Shown: positions 1 to 6,829 of the stretch, in pieces
Layout of the letters: every line of letters begins with the position of its first letter
Numbering within the stretch: the stretch's first letter is position 1
NCBI GenBank assembly: GCA_030042815.1
Contig: JASHYY010000023.1
Location: forward strand, 1-10,739
Direction of reading: 5' to 3'
Source of the DNA: Thermoplasmata archaeon
GTDB taxonomy: Archaea; Thermoplasmatota; Thermoplasmata; Lutacidiplasmatales; UBA184
DNA length: 10,739 nt
Position numbers and translations under genes: made by a program
The notes under the pieces: model-generated
Told to the model about the DNA's origin: nothing
Seen by the model: the letters and a program-made list of their open reading frames with translations, nothing else
Database searches by the model: none

Positions 1-795
1 GAACAGTTCGGGGCGAGCCAGGAACGCTGCGACGTTCGCGTGAAGGACTGCTACTTCCGCGGGGACCTGCACACCTACGAGATCAAGGTCGTGGACGAGC
101 AGCTCACGATCGAGGCGACGCTGGTCGGACAGGTGCCGTCCTGGCGTCAGGCGACGGGGGTGACCTACTTCGGAGCCCACGACGAGCACACGTTCGCCTG
201 GCTGCCCACGGTCCCCCAGGGGAAGGTGACCGTGACGCTCTCGCCGAAAGGCGCGGCGCCCGAAACGCTCACCGGGGTCGGCTACCACGACCACAACTGG
301 GGGGACGTCGCGATGTCGAAGCTCCTCAACCACTGGTACTGGGGCCGGGCGCAGGCCGGCCCCTACTCCGTCATCGCGGCCTACCTGTACGCCGAGAAGG
401 CGTACGGCCGCACCGAGCTCCCCCAGATCCTGATCGCGAAGGGCGGCCAGGTCGTCGCCGACCAGGCCTCGAAGGTGCAACTCGTCCTCGAAGAGGTCTT
501 CCGGGACGCGCACAGCGGAAAGCCGGTGGCGAACCGCGTGATCTACGACTACGTGCAGGACGAGCAGGTCCGGTACCGCGTCATCTTCCAGCGCAGCCAG
601 ACGCTCCTCGACCAGCGGTTCGCCGATACCGTATCGGGCGTCAAACACGCGCTGGCCGTCATCGCGCACGTGGACGGGGCGTACCTCCGGTTCAGCGGCA
701 CGGTGACGGTCGAAAAGTACTGGTCCGGAACGCTCGTCGAGACCGCGAGCGACCCGGGCATCTGGGAGCTGATGTACCTCGGCCATGTCGAATGA
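1..795 (+). CDS. CrtC/AttH-like lipocalin-fold protein, 5' end outside window
   Basis: The reading frame is open from the first base, so the true start lies upstream; a GTG at position 40 is unlikely to be the start because the residues before it already look like the family. The key signature is GYHDHNWG, encoded at about 280-303, followed by an HWYWGRAQ segment. This combination is typical of the hydroxyneurosporene synthase (CrtC)/AttH superfamily, which has a tandem lipocalin-like beta-barrel fold. In phototrophs CrtC hydrates carotenoid double bonds, but most relatives have unknown substrates, probably hydrophobic. No membrane segment is visible in the portion seen. The CoA-transferase downstream on the same strand, 66 bp away, may be co-transcribed, which would suit lipid or isoprenoid metabolism; that link is inference. 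Family assignment is fairly sure, exact reaction unknown. Confidence 0.75.
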   Translation, partial: EQFGASQERCDVRVKDCYFRGDLHTYEIKVVDEQLTIEATLVGQVPSWRQATGVTYFGAHDEHTFAWLPTVPQGKVTVTLSPKGAAPETLTGVGYHDHNWGDVAMSKLLNHWYWGRAQAGPYSVIAAYLYAEKAYGRTELPQILIAKGGQVVADQASKVQLVLEEVFRDAHSGKPVANRVIYDYVQDEQVRYRVIFQRSQTLLDQRFADTVSGVKHALAVIAHVDGAYLRFSGTVTVEKYWSGTLVETASDPGIWELMYLGHVE

Positions 796-861
796 ACGGA
801 GCCGCCGAAGGACCGGTCGCGCCGAAGACGAACGAACCCCCGCGGCGCACCGAGGATTGCC

Positions 862-2388
862 ATGACCCCGGCCCCGCGCCGGAAGCCCGGCGGGGTCCCC
901 GCCGCCGACCTCCCTCGGCAGCTCGAACGCCTGCTCGCCGGTACGGGGGTCCGTCCGGCGGACACCGGAGGCCGGGTCACGTTCACCGGCGAAGACCCGA
1001 TCTTCCCCAGCGCGATCCGGCTCGCCTCGGTGTTCTGCCTGTCGACCATGGCCGCGGCCGTGGGGGCCGCGGCGCTCTGGAAGTTGCGGTCCGGCCAGGG
1101 CCAAGACCTCTCGGTCGACCTGCGGACCGCGTCGCACGGCATCGACCCGGAGCTCACGTTCGGGCCGAAGATCAACGGCTGGCCGTACCCGAACCCGATC
1201 GGCAACAACCACCCGTTCTCCGTGTTCCCGTTCGAGACGAGGGACGGGCGCTGGGTCTACCCGTCGGCGGTCTACCCGAAGCAGCAGTTCGCGTGGACGA
1301 ACTTCTTCAACTGCGGCGCGAACCACCACTCGGTCGCGGCGGCGATCAGCAAGTGGGACTCGCTCGAGCTCGAGAACGCGGCCAACGAGGCCGGCCACAC
1401 GCTCTGCATCGCGCGGTCCGCCGAGGAATGGGCGAAGCACCCGCAGGGCCAGTACCTCGCGCAGGAGCCGGTCATCGCGGTGCGCAAGATCGCGAAGGGC
1501 GACCCCCCGCCGTTCGGGGCGGCGAAGCGTCCGCTCAGCGGCATCCGGGTGCTCTCCGCGACGCACGCGGTCGCGGGCCCCGTGGTCGGGCGTACGCTCG
1601 CCGAGCAGGGCGCCGAGGTGCTGCAGTTCAACCCCGTCGATGAGTTCGAGCACCCCTGGGTCTACGACGACGCGAACGTCGGGTTCCGCTCGACGTTCCT
1701 CGACCTCCGGCGTCCGGACAACGCGCTTCGGGCGAAGCTCCTCGCGAAGGAGGCGGACGTCTTCGTCGATAATTTCCGGGGTCGCAAGCTCTCGAACTTC
1801 GGGCTCGGGCCCGAGCAGCTCGCGGCGGACCGTCCGAAGGGGATCGTCGTCGTCAGCGTTCGATGCTACGGCTGGGGCGGTCCGTGGTCGGAGCGCGGCG
1901 GGTTCGACATGCTGGGGTCTGCGGCGGCCGGGGTGACGATGGCCGAAGGAGAGAACGGCAAACCGTCGGTCCCTCCGACGGCGCTGATCAACGACTACGT
2001 GACGGGGTACATGGGAGCGGCCGGCGCCGCGGCCGCGCTCCTGCGCCGGGCGAAGGAGGGCGGAAGCTACCACGTGACGGTCAGCCTCGCGCGGAACGCG
2101 ATGTGGTACCTGACGCTCGGCCTCGTCCCCCCCGAGGAGCGAACGTTCGCCGAGAATCCGTTCCGACGCTACGACGAACTCGTGGCGAAGCCGGCCGAGC
2201 TGCTGCCGATGGTGCTCCGGCTGCGGAAGCGGCTGCGGCCCCCCGAGCTCATCGAGCGCGACACGGCGCTCGGCCACGTTCGACGCCTCGCCCCCGCGGT
2301 CCACTTCTCGCGCACCCCGGGAGGCTGGGACGACCCGATCCTCACCCCCTACGGGTCGTCGGCCCCCGTTTGGCTGGGAGAACACTAG
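862..2388 (+). CDS. Family III CoA-transferase (CaiB/BaiF type)
   Basis: A 508-residue protein with the layout of long family III (formyl-CoA transferase-like) enzymes, which move CoA between acyl-CoA donors and carboxylic acids. The N-terminal ~215 residues contain a partial CoA-transferase-like segment (LWKLRSGQGQDLSVDLR) and a conserved-looking EEWAKHPQGQYLA stretch. The main domain starts at PLSGIRVL (residues 224-231) and includes GRTLAEQGAEVL and CYGWGGPW. Asp378, in INDYVTGYMGAAGAAAALLR, sits where the family's catalytic aspartate is expected (the GD motif of formyl-CoA transferase). The usual RVLDLTR appears as RVLSATH. The ATG at 862 has no strong Shine-Dalgarno; a weak GAGG lies just upstream. 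It converges tail to tail with the MDR gene, with 28 bp between the stops. Substrate cannot be read from the sequence. Confidence 0.85.
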   Translation: MTPAPRRKPGGVPAADLPRQLERLLAGTGVRPADTGGRVTFTGEDPIFPSAIRLASVFCLSTMAAAVGAAALWKLRSGQGQDLSVDLRTASHGIDPELTFGPKINGWPYPNPIGNNHPFSVFPFETRDGRWVYPSAVYPKQQFAWTNFFNCGANHHSVAAAISKWDSLELENAANEAGHTLCIARSAEEWAKHPQGQYLAQEPVIAVRKIAKGDPPPFGAAKRPLSGIRVLSATHAVAGPVVGRTLAEQGAEVLQFNPVDEFEHPWVYDDANVGFRSTFLDLRRPDNALRAKLLAKEADVFVDNFRGRKLSNFGLGPEQLAADRPKGIVVVSVRCYGWGGPWSERGGFDMLGSAAAGVTMAEGENGKPSVPPTALINDYVTGYMGAAGAAAALLRRAKEGGSYHVTVSLARNAMWYLTLGLVPPEERTFAENPFRRYDELVAKPAELLPMVLRLRKRLRPPELIERDTALGHVRRLAPAVHFSRTPGGWDDPILTPYGSSAPVWLGEH

Positions 2389-2416
2389 GCGATTTTCCGG
2401 TCCCGGGCCCGCGACG

Positions 2417-3382
2417 TTAGGGGACCGAGAAGACCCGGCGTCGCGCGCCCCCGGTCCGGCCCCAGAACCGCGCGACCTCGGCGAGCGGGTGGACCTCCGT
2501 TTCGATGCGGAAGTGTCCGACGACCATCGCGTCCAGGAAGGAACGGATGCTCGTGAGGAGGTCCGCGGGGCTCGCGCTGCCGAGCCCGCTGCCGAGCAGC
2601 TCGACGCCCGAGCTGCGGAGCAGGGCGGATTCGAGCCGGATCGTCGGCCCCGCGAGCGAACCGACCTGAACGTAGCGCACGCGGGCGGGACCCCGCGGGG
2701 CGTTCGGGCCCCCGAGCGCCTCGAGCAGCGCCTCCGCCGTCGGTCCCCACAGGTAGTCGAGGACGACCCCGACGGCCGCCTCGCGGGCGAGCGTGCGGAA
2801 GGTCGCTCGTAGCTCGTCCGGGGGCCGGTCGGTCACGACGAGCTCGTCGGCCCCGAGGTCGCGCAGCGGCCGGAGCTCCTCCGGGTCCCGGCCGGCGGCG
2901 ATCACCCGGGACGCTCCGAGATGCTTCGCGACCTGGACCGCCATCCTTCCCGAAGCGCCGGCCGCGCCGTGGACCAGGACGGCCTCGTTCGGTCGGATCG
3001 GAGCCAGCACCGTGAGCGGCCGCCAGCACGACATCCCCGGAAGCGCGGCGGCGGCGACGGTGACGTCGTCCAGCGCGGGCGGGAGCGGGATCTGGGCCGC
3101 GGTCGGGACGGGCGCTCGCTCGGCCAGCGCCCCGTACGGAGGTCGAGCCCTCGCGAAGTAGACCCGGCGTCCCTCAGGGTCCCTTCCCACGCCGTCGACC
3201 CCGACGACGAGCGGGGGCGCGGCGTCGGCGCTGTAGTGGGCCCCGGCGGCCCGCGAGAGGGCGAGATGGGTCAGTGCGGCCGCGGAAACCTCGACGATCG
3301 ACTCCGACGGCCCCGGGGCGGGGTCGGGGAACTCCTCGTAGCGGGGCACCTCACCCAACTCCCGGACGACCGCGGCCTTCAT
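2417..3382 (-). CDS. MDR-superfamily NADPH:quinone reductase-like oxidoreductase
   Basis: A 321-residue medium-chain dehydrogenase/reductase. It opens MKAAVVRELG, as quinone oxidoreductases commonly do. The Rossmann fold has VLVHGAAGASGRMAVQVAK near residues 135-155, a glycine-rich nucleotide loop, then a second strand ending in GRDPEEL. No catalytic or structural zinc cysteines are visible, which points to the zinc-free quinone reductase/enoyl reductase branch. The likely reaction is NAD(P)H-dependent reduction of a quinone or an activated double bond; the substrate is unknown. I chose the ATG at 3382 over a GTG two codons upstream because a GGAG (3390-3393 on this strand) lies 7 nt before the ATG but almost touches the GTG. 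It is divergent from the antiporter gene. Confidence 0.85.
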   Translation of the reverse strand: MKAAVVRELGEVPRYEEFPDPAPGPSESIVEVSAAALTHLALSRAAGAHYSADAAPPLVVGVDGVGRDPEGRRVYFARARPPYGALAERAPVPTAAQIPLPPALDDVTVAAAALPGMSCWRPLTVLAPIRPNEAVLVHGAAGASGRMAVQVAKHLGASRVIAAGRDPEELRPLRDLGADELVVTDRPPDELRATFRTLAREAAVGVVLDYLWGPTAEALLEALGGPNAPRGPARVRYVQVGSLAGPTIRLESALLRSSGVELLGSGLGSASPADLLTSIRSFLDAMVVGHFRIETEVHPLAEVARFWGRTGGARRRVFSVP

Positions 3383-3413
3383 CGGCACTCTCCGGTCCGG
3401 CAGGGCCCGGGAC

Positions 3414-3423
3414 GGTTATGAGG
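3414..3423 (-). promoter_or_regulatory. Candidate TATA box for the MDR gene
   Basis: On the minus strand this reads CCTCATAACC, an A/T-rich island in a very GC-rich spacer. Its centre is about 36 nt from the ATG at 3382, which would give a short leader of about 10 nt containing the GGAG ribosome-binding site. The match to the archaeal TATA consensus is weak. Confidence 0.3.
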
Positions 3424-3520
3424 TCGGGCGAACCCCGAGGTAACGGGAAGACGTCGGCGAGCGGAGCATCGCGACCGCTCGCTCGCCCCCGACCCCCGTC
3501 GTCCGCTCGGACCAAACACC

Positions 3521-3527
3521 CATATCG
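3521..3527 (+). promoter_or_regulatory. Candidate TATA box for a leaderless antiporter transcript
   Basis: CATATCG, preceded by ACCAAACACC, is the most A/T-rich stretch before the antiporter. Its centre is about 25 nt upstream of the ATG at 3549, the spacing expected if transcription starts at or beside the start codon. No Shine-Dalgarno precedes that ATG, consistent with leaderless expression. Confidence 0.35.
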
Positions 3528-3548
3528 CGGAGCCCGGTCGCGACGCCG

Positions 3549-4826
3549 ATGGACGTCGTGATCCCGATCCTCGGCGCCGTCTTCCTCGTCTTCCTGATCG
3601 CGCGGGGGCTCGGCGAGGTCACGCAGCGGCTCGGGCTGACCGCCCTTATCGGCGAGATCGTCGCCGGCATCGTGATCGCGAACCTCGTGGTCGGGCCCTA
3701 CCGCCTCGAATCGCTGGTCGGCCTCAACCCCTCGACCGCGACCGGCGTCGTGAACGGCGACGCGCTCCACGCCCTCGGGAGCCTCGGCGTCGTGTTCCTC
3801 GTCTTCGCCGTCGGGCTCGAGATGCGGCCCGAGATGCTGCGCCGCGCGCTCCGCACCTCCGCGGCGACCGCGCTCGGCGGCGTCCTCGTGCCGTTCGGCC
3901 TCGGGGTCGGATTCCTCCTGCTCCTCCGAGGTCCGTCCGCCTGGGTCCCCGCGCTGTTCGTGGGGGTCGCGCTCGTCGTCACGAGCCTGATCGTGACCGC
4001 GCGCTTCCTCCGGGACCACGGCCTCATCGACTCACCCGAGACCCCCGTGCTGTTCGGCGCGGCGGTGATCGAGGACATCGCCGGCGTCGTCCTCCTTACG
4101 CTCGCGCTCGGCGCGGCGTCCGACACCCACCACGGGCCGGTCGACCTCGTCTACCAGGTCGGGGTCGTCGTGGCGTTCGCGGTCGTGTTCGTCGTCTTCT
4201 TCCTCTACGTCGCCCCGCGGCTCCTGCGCCGCTACGTCGCACGGGGCTCGCCCCAGAAGGTCCGCGTCCGCTGGCGAACCCGGAACGCGGTCTTCGTGCT
4301 CGCCGTCCTGCTCTGCCTCGGGGCGAGCGCGCTCACCTCGTCGTTCGAGCTCGCCTCGATCGTCGGCGCGCTCTTCGCGGGGATGGCGCTCGCGGAGTTC
4401 CGGGAGGAGTATGACCTCCGCGCTGGGTTCGAGACGATGAACACGTTCTTCGTCCCGTTCTTCTTCGTGAGCATCGGCCTCGTCGTCTCGACCGGAGACC
4501 TCGTCGCGACGTGGCCGCTCGCCGCCGCCCTCACGGTCCTCGCGGTCCTGGGGAAGCTCCCGAGCGCCGTCTACGATGCGGGCGCGATCGGCCGCCGGCC
4601 CGCGCTGCGCGTCGCGACGGGGCTCGTCCCCCGCGGCGAGGCCGCGCTCGTGGTCGCGCTCACGACGTTCGGCGCCGGGTACATCTCGGGCGACCTCTAC
4701 ACGGCCATCGTCGTGATGGCGATCGCGACGTCCGTCATCGGGCCGTACGCCCTCGGCCGGCTCTACCGGGAGGTCGAACGCGCTCCCGCCGGGGAGACCC
4801 CGACCGCGAGTCCCGAAGGACTGTAG
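3549..4826 (+). CDS. CPA2-family cation/proton antiporter (NapA/Kef-type)
   Basis: A 425-residue integral membrane protein with about a dozen hydrophobic segments. It probably exchanges Na+ or K+ for H+ across the cytoplasmic membrane. Family signs are GEIVAGIVIANLVVGP (35-50), LVFAVGLEMRPEMLRRALR (84-102), TSLIVTARFLRDHGLI (145-160), the ion-binding segment GAAVIEDIAGVV (170-181), a TM10-like lysine at K336 (LGKLPSAV), and VPRGEAALVVA (360-370). The ion-binding pair is Glu175-Asp176, where electrogenic members usually have DD, CPA1 members ND and Kef proteins QD. There is no C-terminal RCK/TrkA nucleotide-binding domain; the tail ends soon after the last helix. The ATG at 3549 is supported by a TATA-like box 25 nt upstream. 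Transported ion and stoichiometry are not determinable here. Confidence 0.88.
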   Translation: MDVVIPILGAVFLVFLIARGLGEVTQRLGLTALIGEIVAGIVIANLVVGPYRLESLVGLNPSTATGVVNGDALHALGSLGVVFLVFAVGLEMRPEMLRRALRTSAATALGGVLVPFGLGVGFLLLLRGPSAWVPALFVGVALVVTSLIVTARFLRDHGLIDSPETPVLFGAAVIEDIAGVVLLTLALGAASDTHHGPVDLVYQVGVVVAFAVVFVVFFLYVAPRLLRRYVARGSPQKVRVRWRTRNAVFVLAVLLCLGASALTSSFELASIVGALFAGMALAEFREEYDLRAGFETMNTFFVPFFFVSIGLVVSTGDLVATWPLAAALTVLAVLGKLPSAVYDAGAIGRRPALRVATGLVPRGEAALVVALTTFGAGYISGDLYTAIVVMAIATSVIGPYALGRLYREVERAPAGETPTASPEGL

Positions 4827-4912
4827 CGTCCGGCGCCGAATCGGCCGACGGCGGGTCGGGAGGCGCGTCGGACAACGTTGATGTAGGCGTGGCCGACTCC
4901 GGGGGCCGTCCT

Positions 4913-5311
4913 ATGCCGTACGGAAAAGAGACGCCTCAGACCGACGAGAGCGTGCTCGAAGCGCCGTCCGAGACGGCGCAGCTCGTCACCCGGATCGAGG
5001 AGGAGCTCGACCTCCTCGCCCGAAACGTCGAGATTCTCGAGAAGCTTTCGAAGAGCCCGCCCACCGGCATCATCCGCCTCTCCGAGGCGCTGCATCTGCC
5101 CATCCACAAGACCCGGTACTCCCTCCACCTGCTCGAGCGGGAGGGCGTGATCCAGCCGTCGTCCGACGGCGCGGTCGTGACCGACAAGGCGAAGGAGTTC
5201 TGGGCGAGCCTCAACGAATCGCTCGACCGGATGGCCGCGGTCGTCCAGCACCTGCGCGCCCGGGCCGCCGAGCACGAGAACCGGCCGCCCGCGGGCCGGA
5301 AAGGCTATTAG
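4913..5311 (+). CDS. Small winged-helix DNA-binding regulator
   Basis: A 132-residue soluble protein. Residues about 20-45 form a charged, heptad-like helix (TAQLVTRIEEELDLLARNVE), followed by a helix-turn-helix-like stretch (GIIRLSEALHLPIHKTRYSL), then LLEREGVIQPSSDGAVVT, which looks like the recognition helix end and the wing. A second long helix (KEFWASLNESLDRMAAVVQH) may mediate dimerisation. The pattern fits archaeal MarR/ArsR-like winged-helix regulators, but I cannot assign a named family or ligand. I chose the ATG at 4913; a GTG at 4889 in the same frame is possible, and a weak A/T-rich TTGATGTAG (4878-4886) sits about 30 nt upstream. It lies between the antiporter, 86 bp upstream, and two tRNA genes. 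Regulating the antiporter is conceivable but unproven. Confidence 0.7.
   Translation: MPYGKETPQTDESVLEAPSETAQLVTRIEEELDLLARNVEILEKLSKSPPTGIIRLSEALHLPIHKTRYSLHLLEREGVIQPSSDGAVVTDKAKEFWASLNESLDRMAAVVQHLRARAAEHENRPPAGRKGY
5304..5311 (+). promoter_or_regulatory. Candidate TATA box for the tRNA pair
   Basis: GCTATTAG overlaps the stop codon of the winged-helix gene and is the only A/T-rich element before the tRNAs. Its centre is about 30 nt from the first tRNA base, as expected for an archaeal tRNA promoter with a leader of a few bases. No comparable element lies in the 19-nt spacer before the second tRNA, so the two are probably co-transcribed. Confidence 0.45.
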
Positions 5312-5337
5312 CGCGATGCCGGCTCGGCCGCCCCGGT

Positions 5338-5441
5338 GCCGCCGTAGCTCAGTGGCAGAGCGATCGGCTGTTAACCGAAAGGTCAGCGGTTCGAAAGGGC
5401 GACGGACTCCCTCCGGCGTCCCCCAATTCCGCTCGGCGGCG
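5338..5441 (+). tRNA. tRNA-Asn(GUU) interrupted by a T-loop intron
   Basis: The 5' part is a normal tRNA: acceptor GCCGCCG (5338-5344), D-stem GCTC/GAGC, and anticodon loop CTGTTAA with anticodon GTT. The anticodon stem is ATCGG/CCGAA, with an A-A mismatch at the outermost pair (27-43), then a 5-nt variable loop and T-stem AGCGG. The T-loop starts TTCGAA but is not followed by the matching stem. The missing CCGCT appears 33 nt later (5429-5433), directly followed by the perfect acceptor complement CGGCGGC (5434-5440) and a G discriminator. Removing a 32-nt insert (5396-5427) restores a TTCGAAT T-loop and a 72-nt tRNA. CCA is not encoded, as is common in Archaea. Standard scanners may miss or mis-end this gene because the intron is not at 37/38. 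Confidence 0.85.
5396..5427 (+). other. tRNA-Asn intron at position 59/60 (relaxed BHB)
   Basis: The insert folds into a hairpin. GGG (5397-5399) pairs with CCC (5420-5422), then after one bulged T come CG/CG, an A-G mismatch and CGGA/TCCG, closed by a CTCCC loop (5407-5411). At the exon boundary TTCG (5390-5393) can pair with CCAA (5423-5426) with one C-C mismatch. This leaves a 3-nt bulge AAA on the 5' side and a 2-nt bulge TT on the 3' side, a relaxed bulge-helix-bulge. Cutting after 5395 and after 5427 gives the consensus T-loop TTCGAAT. The boundaries are ambiguous by one base in sequence alone; the fold favours these. Archaeal tRNA introns at 59/60 are known, mainly from Thermoproteales. 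Confidence 0.75.
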
Positions 5442-5460
5442 CCTCCGCCCTCGCGCCCGT

Positions 5461-5536
5461 GGGCCCGTAGCTTAGCCCGGCTCAGAGCGACCGGCTCATA
5501 ACCGGTCGGTCGACGGTTCAAATCCGTCCGGGCCCA
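5461..5536 (+). tRNA. tRNA with CAU anticodon (elongator Met or Ile2)
   Basis: A complete 76-nt cloverleaf: acceptor GGGCCCG/CGGGCCC, D-stem GCTT/GAGC with a G-T pair, anticodon stem ACCGG/CCGGT around CTCATAA, T-arm GACGG-TTCAAAT-CCGTC, and discriminator A at 5536. No CCA is encoded. It does not look like an archaeal initiator: the first pair is G-C rather than A-U, and the anticodon stem lacks the run of three G-C pairs. A CAT anticodon then leaves elongator tRNA-Met or tRNA-Ile2, whose C34 would be converted to agmatidine to read AUA. The GGGCCCG acceptor with A73 resembles archaeal isoleucine tRNAs, so Ile2 is a real possibility; this is from memory of tRNA patterns. It lies 19 nt after tRNA-Asn. 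Confidence 0.9.
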
Positions 5537-5554
5537 TCGGCGTCCGGCGCGACC

Positions 5555-6760
5555 CTACAGGAGGCCGGACGGCTCGCCGCGCTCGGCGGTGCGAGAGTAC
5601 TCGCGTTCGACCGCCCCCTTCAGGAGGCGCGCCGGCCGCCCCCAGAGCGTGACCCCTCCGATCCGGCCCGCGCCCCGCCGGACGCCGAGCGCCACGAGCA
5701 TGCCGCGCTCGCGGTACCGGTACGGCTCGAGCGACCGGCCCTCGATGCGCGCGACCACGTTGCGGGCGGCGACCCGGGCCTCCGAGAGCGCCGCCTGGGC
5801 GGTGGCCGGGACCAGGAGGCCGCTCTCCCGGTCGGCGAACTCGACCACGTCGCCGACCGCGAACACGCCGGGACGGCCGGGGAGCTCGAGCGTCGGCTCG
5901 GGAACGAGCCGCCCGCCCTTCCCGTGAGGCGCGGGCAGGTCGCGGACGACCGCGGGGGCTTCGAGGCCCGCGCACCAGACGGCGAGGTCGCAAGCGAGGA
6001 CCGTCCCGTCCGCGAGGTGAACGCGGTTCGGTTCGACCTCCGTCACGTTGATCCCCGGGACGATCGCGACCCCCGAATGCACGAGGGTCCGACGCGCCCG
6101 GTCGATCAGGCTCGGGGCGAACCCGGCGAGGAACGGCAGCGAACCGGTGAGGAGGAAGACGTCCGGCGGACGCGCCGGACCGCCCACGACCTCCGACCAG
6201 TCGGTGGTCGCGACCTCGGCGGCGAGCTCCGTCCCGGTCGAACCGCCGCCGACCACGACGACCCGCGGCCGCTGCTCTCCCGGGAGGCCCGCGGACGCCG
6301 CCTCGATCCGGCGCAGCGCGCCGGCGAGCCGCTGGGCCCCCGAGAGCCGATAGACCGTCTCCGTGTGCTCCCGGGCGCCGGGCACCCCGTAGTAGTTCGC
6401 GACGTTCCCGAGGCAGATCGCGAGCGTGCCGAACGCGAGCTCCGCGTCGTCCACGCGGACGGTGCGGCGCTCGAGGTCGATCGCCTCGACGGTGCCCTCC
6501 CGCAGCGTGACCCCCGAGCGGTCAAGCAGGTCCGCCAGGGGCACGACCCAACGGGCGACGCGGCCGTTCGCCCGCGCGAGCGCCCCGATCTCGTAGAGCT
6601 GGGTTCGCAGGACATGGACCGGATGCCGGTCGACGAGGACGATCGGCAGCGTGCCGCGGGACCGACGACGGGCCTCCTCGGCGACCGTGAGGCCGGCGTA
6701 GCCGGCCCCGAGCACGACGAGCGGCGGAGGGTTCGTGAGGACGGTCGGCGGACCCGTCAT
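5555..6760 (-). CDS. Type II NADH:quinone oxidoreductase-like flavoprotein
   Basis: A 401-residue two-dinucleotide-binding-domain flavoprotein, expected to oxidise NADH and pass electrons to membrane quinones without pumping protons. The FAD loop GAGYAG is at residues 18-23, with Asp44 closing the second strand (VLVDRH). The NADH-binding loop is GGGSTGTELAAE (171-182). A late FAD motif, FAVGDVVEF, covers 300-308. The quinone-site motif usually written AQxxxQ reads AQAALS at 321-326, so the second glutamine is a serine. The C-terminus (WGRPARLLKGAVEREYSRT) resembles the usual end of the family, where a short amphipathic helix holds the enzyme to the membrane. The pocket change means a related sulfide:quinone or other pyridine-nucleotide reductase activity cannot be excluded, though the sulfide:quinone reductase cysteines are not evident. 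It is a separate unit 69 bp after the IscA-like gene. Confidence 0.82.
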   Translation of the reverse strand: MTGPPTVLTNPPPLVVLGAGYAGLTVAEEARRRSRGTLPIVLVDRHPVHVLRTQLYEIGALARANGRVARWVVPLADLLDRSGVTLREGTVEAIDLERRTVRVDDAELAFGTLAICLGNVANYYGVPGAREHTETVYRLSGAQRLAGALRRIEAASAGLPGEQRPRVVVVGGGSTGTELAAEVATTDWSEVVGGPARPPDVFLLTGSLPFLAGFAPSLIDRARRTLVHSGVAIVPGINVTEVEPNRVHLADGTVLACDLAVWCAGLEAPAVVRDLPAPHGKGGRLVPEPTLELPGRPGVFAVGDVVEFADRESGLLVPATAQAALSEARVAARNVVARIEGRSLEPYRYRERGMLVALGVRRGAGRIGGVTLWGRPARLLKGAVEREYSRTAERGEPSGLL

Positions 6761-6790
6761 GCCGGAAGGGGCGAGGTCGGAGAGAACGGC

Positions 6791-6815
6791 GTCAAGAAAA
6801 GGGTAGGGAAAGGGT
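6791..6815 (-). terminator. Pyrimidine-rich tract, possible terminator of the IscA-variant gene
   Basis: Read on the minus strand, this stretch just after the stop at 6830 is almost all C and T, with runs CCCTTT and CCCTTTTCTT. Oligo-T runs act as archaeal terminators, so it may end the upstream transcript. The same A/T-rich patch could also serve as a promoter element for the NDH-2-like gene starting at 6760. The two roles cannot be separated from sequence. Confidence 0.3.
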
Positions 6816-6829
6816 TGGACCGGGCGCGC

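Noticed and set aside
3383..3388. GTG start for the MDR gene
   Set aside because: The GGAG site is spaced correctly for the ATG at 3382 but is almost adjacent to this GTG.
5338..5441. tRNA-Asn as a truncated or degenerate tRNA pseudogene
   Set aside because: The separated T-stem and acceptor strands match perfectly and the insert has its own fold, which degeneration would not preserve.
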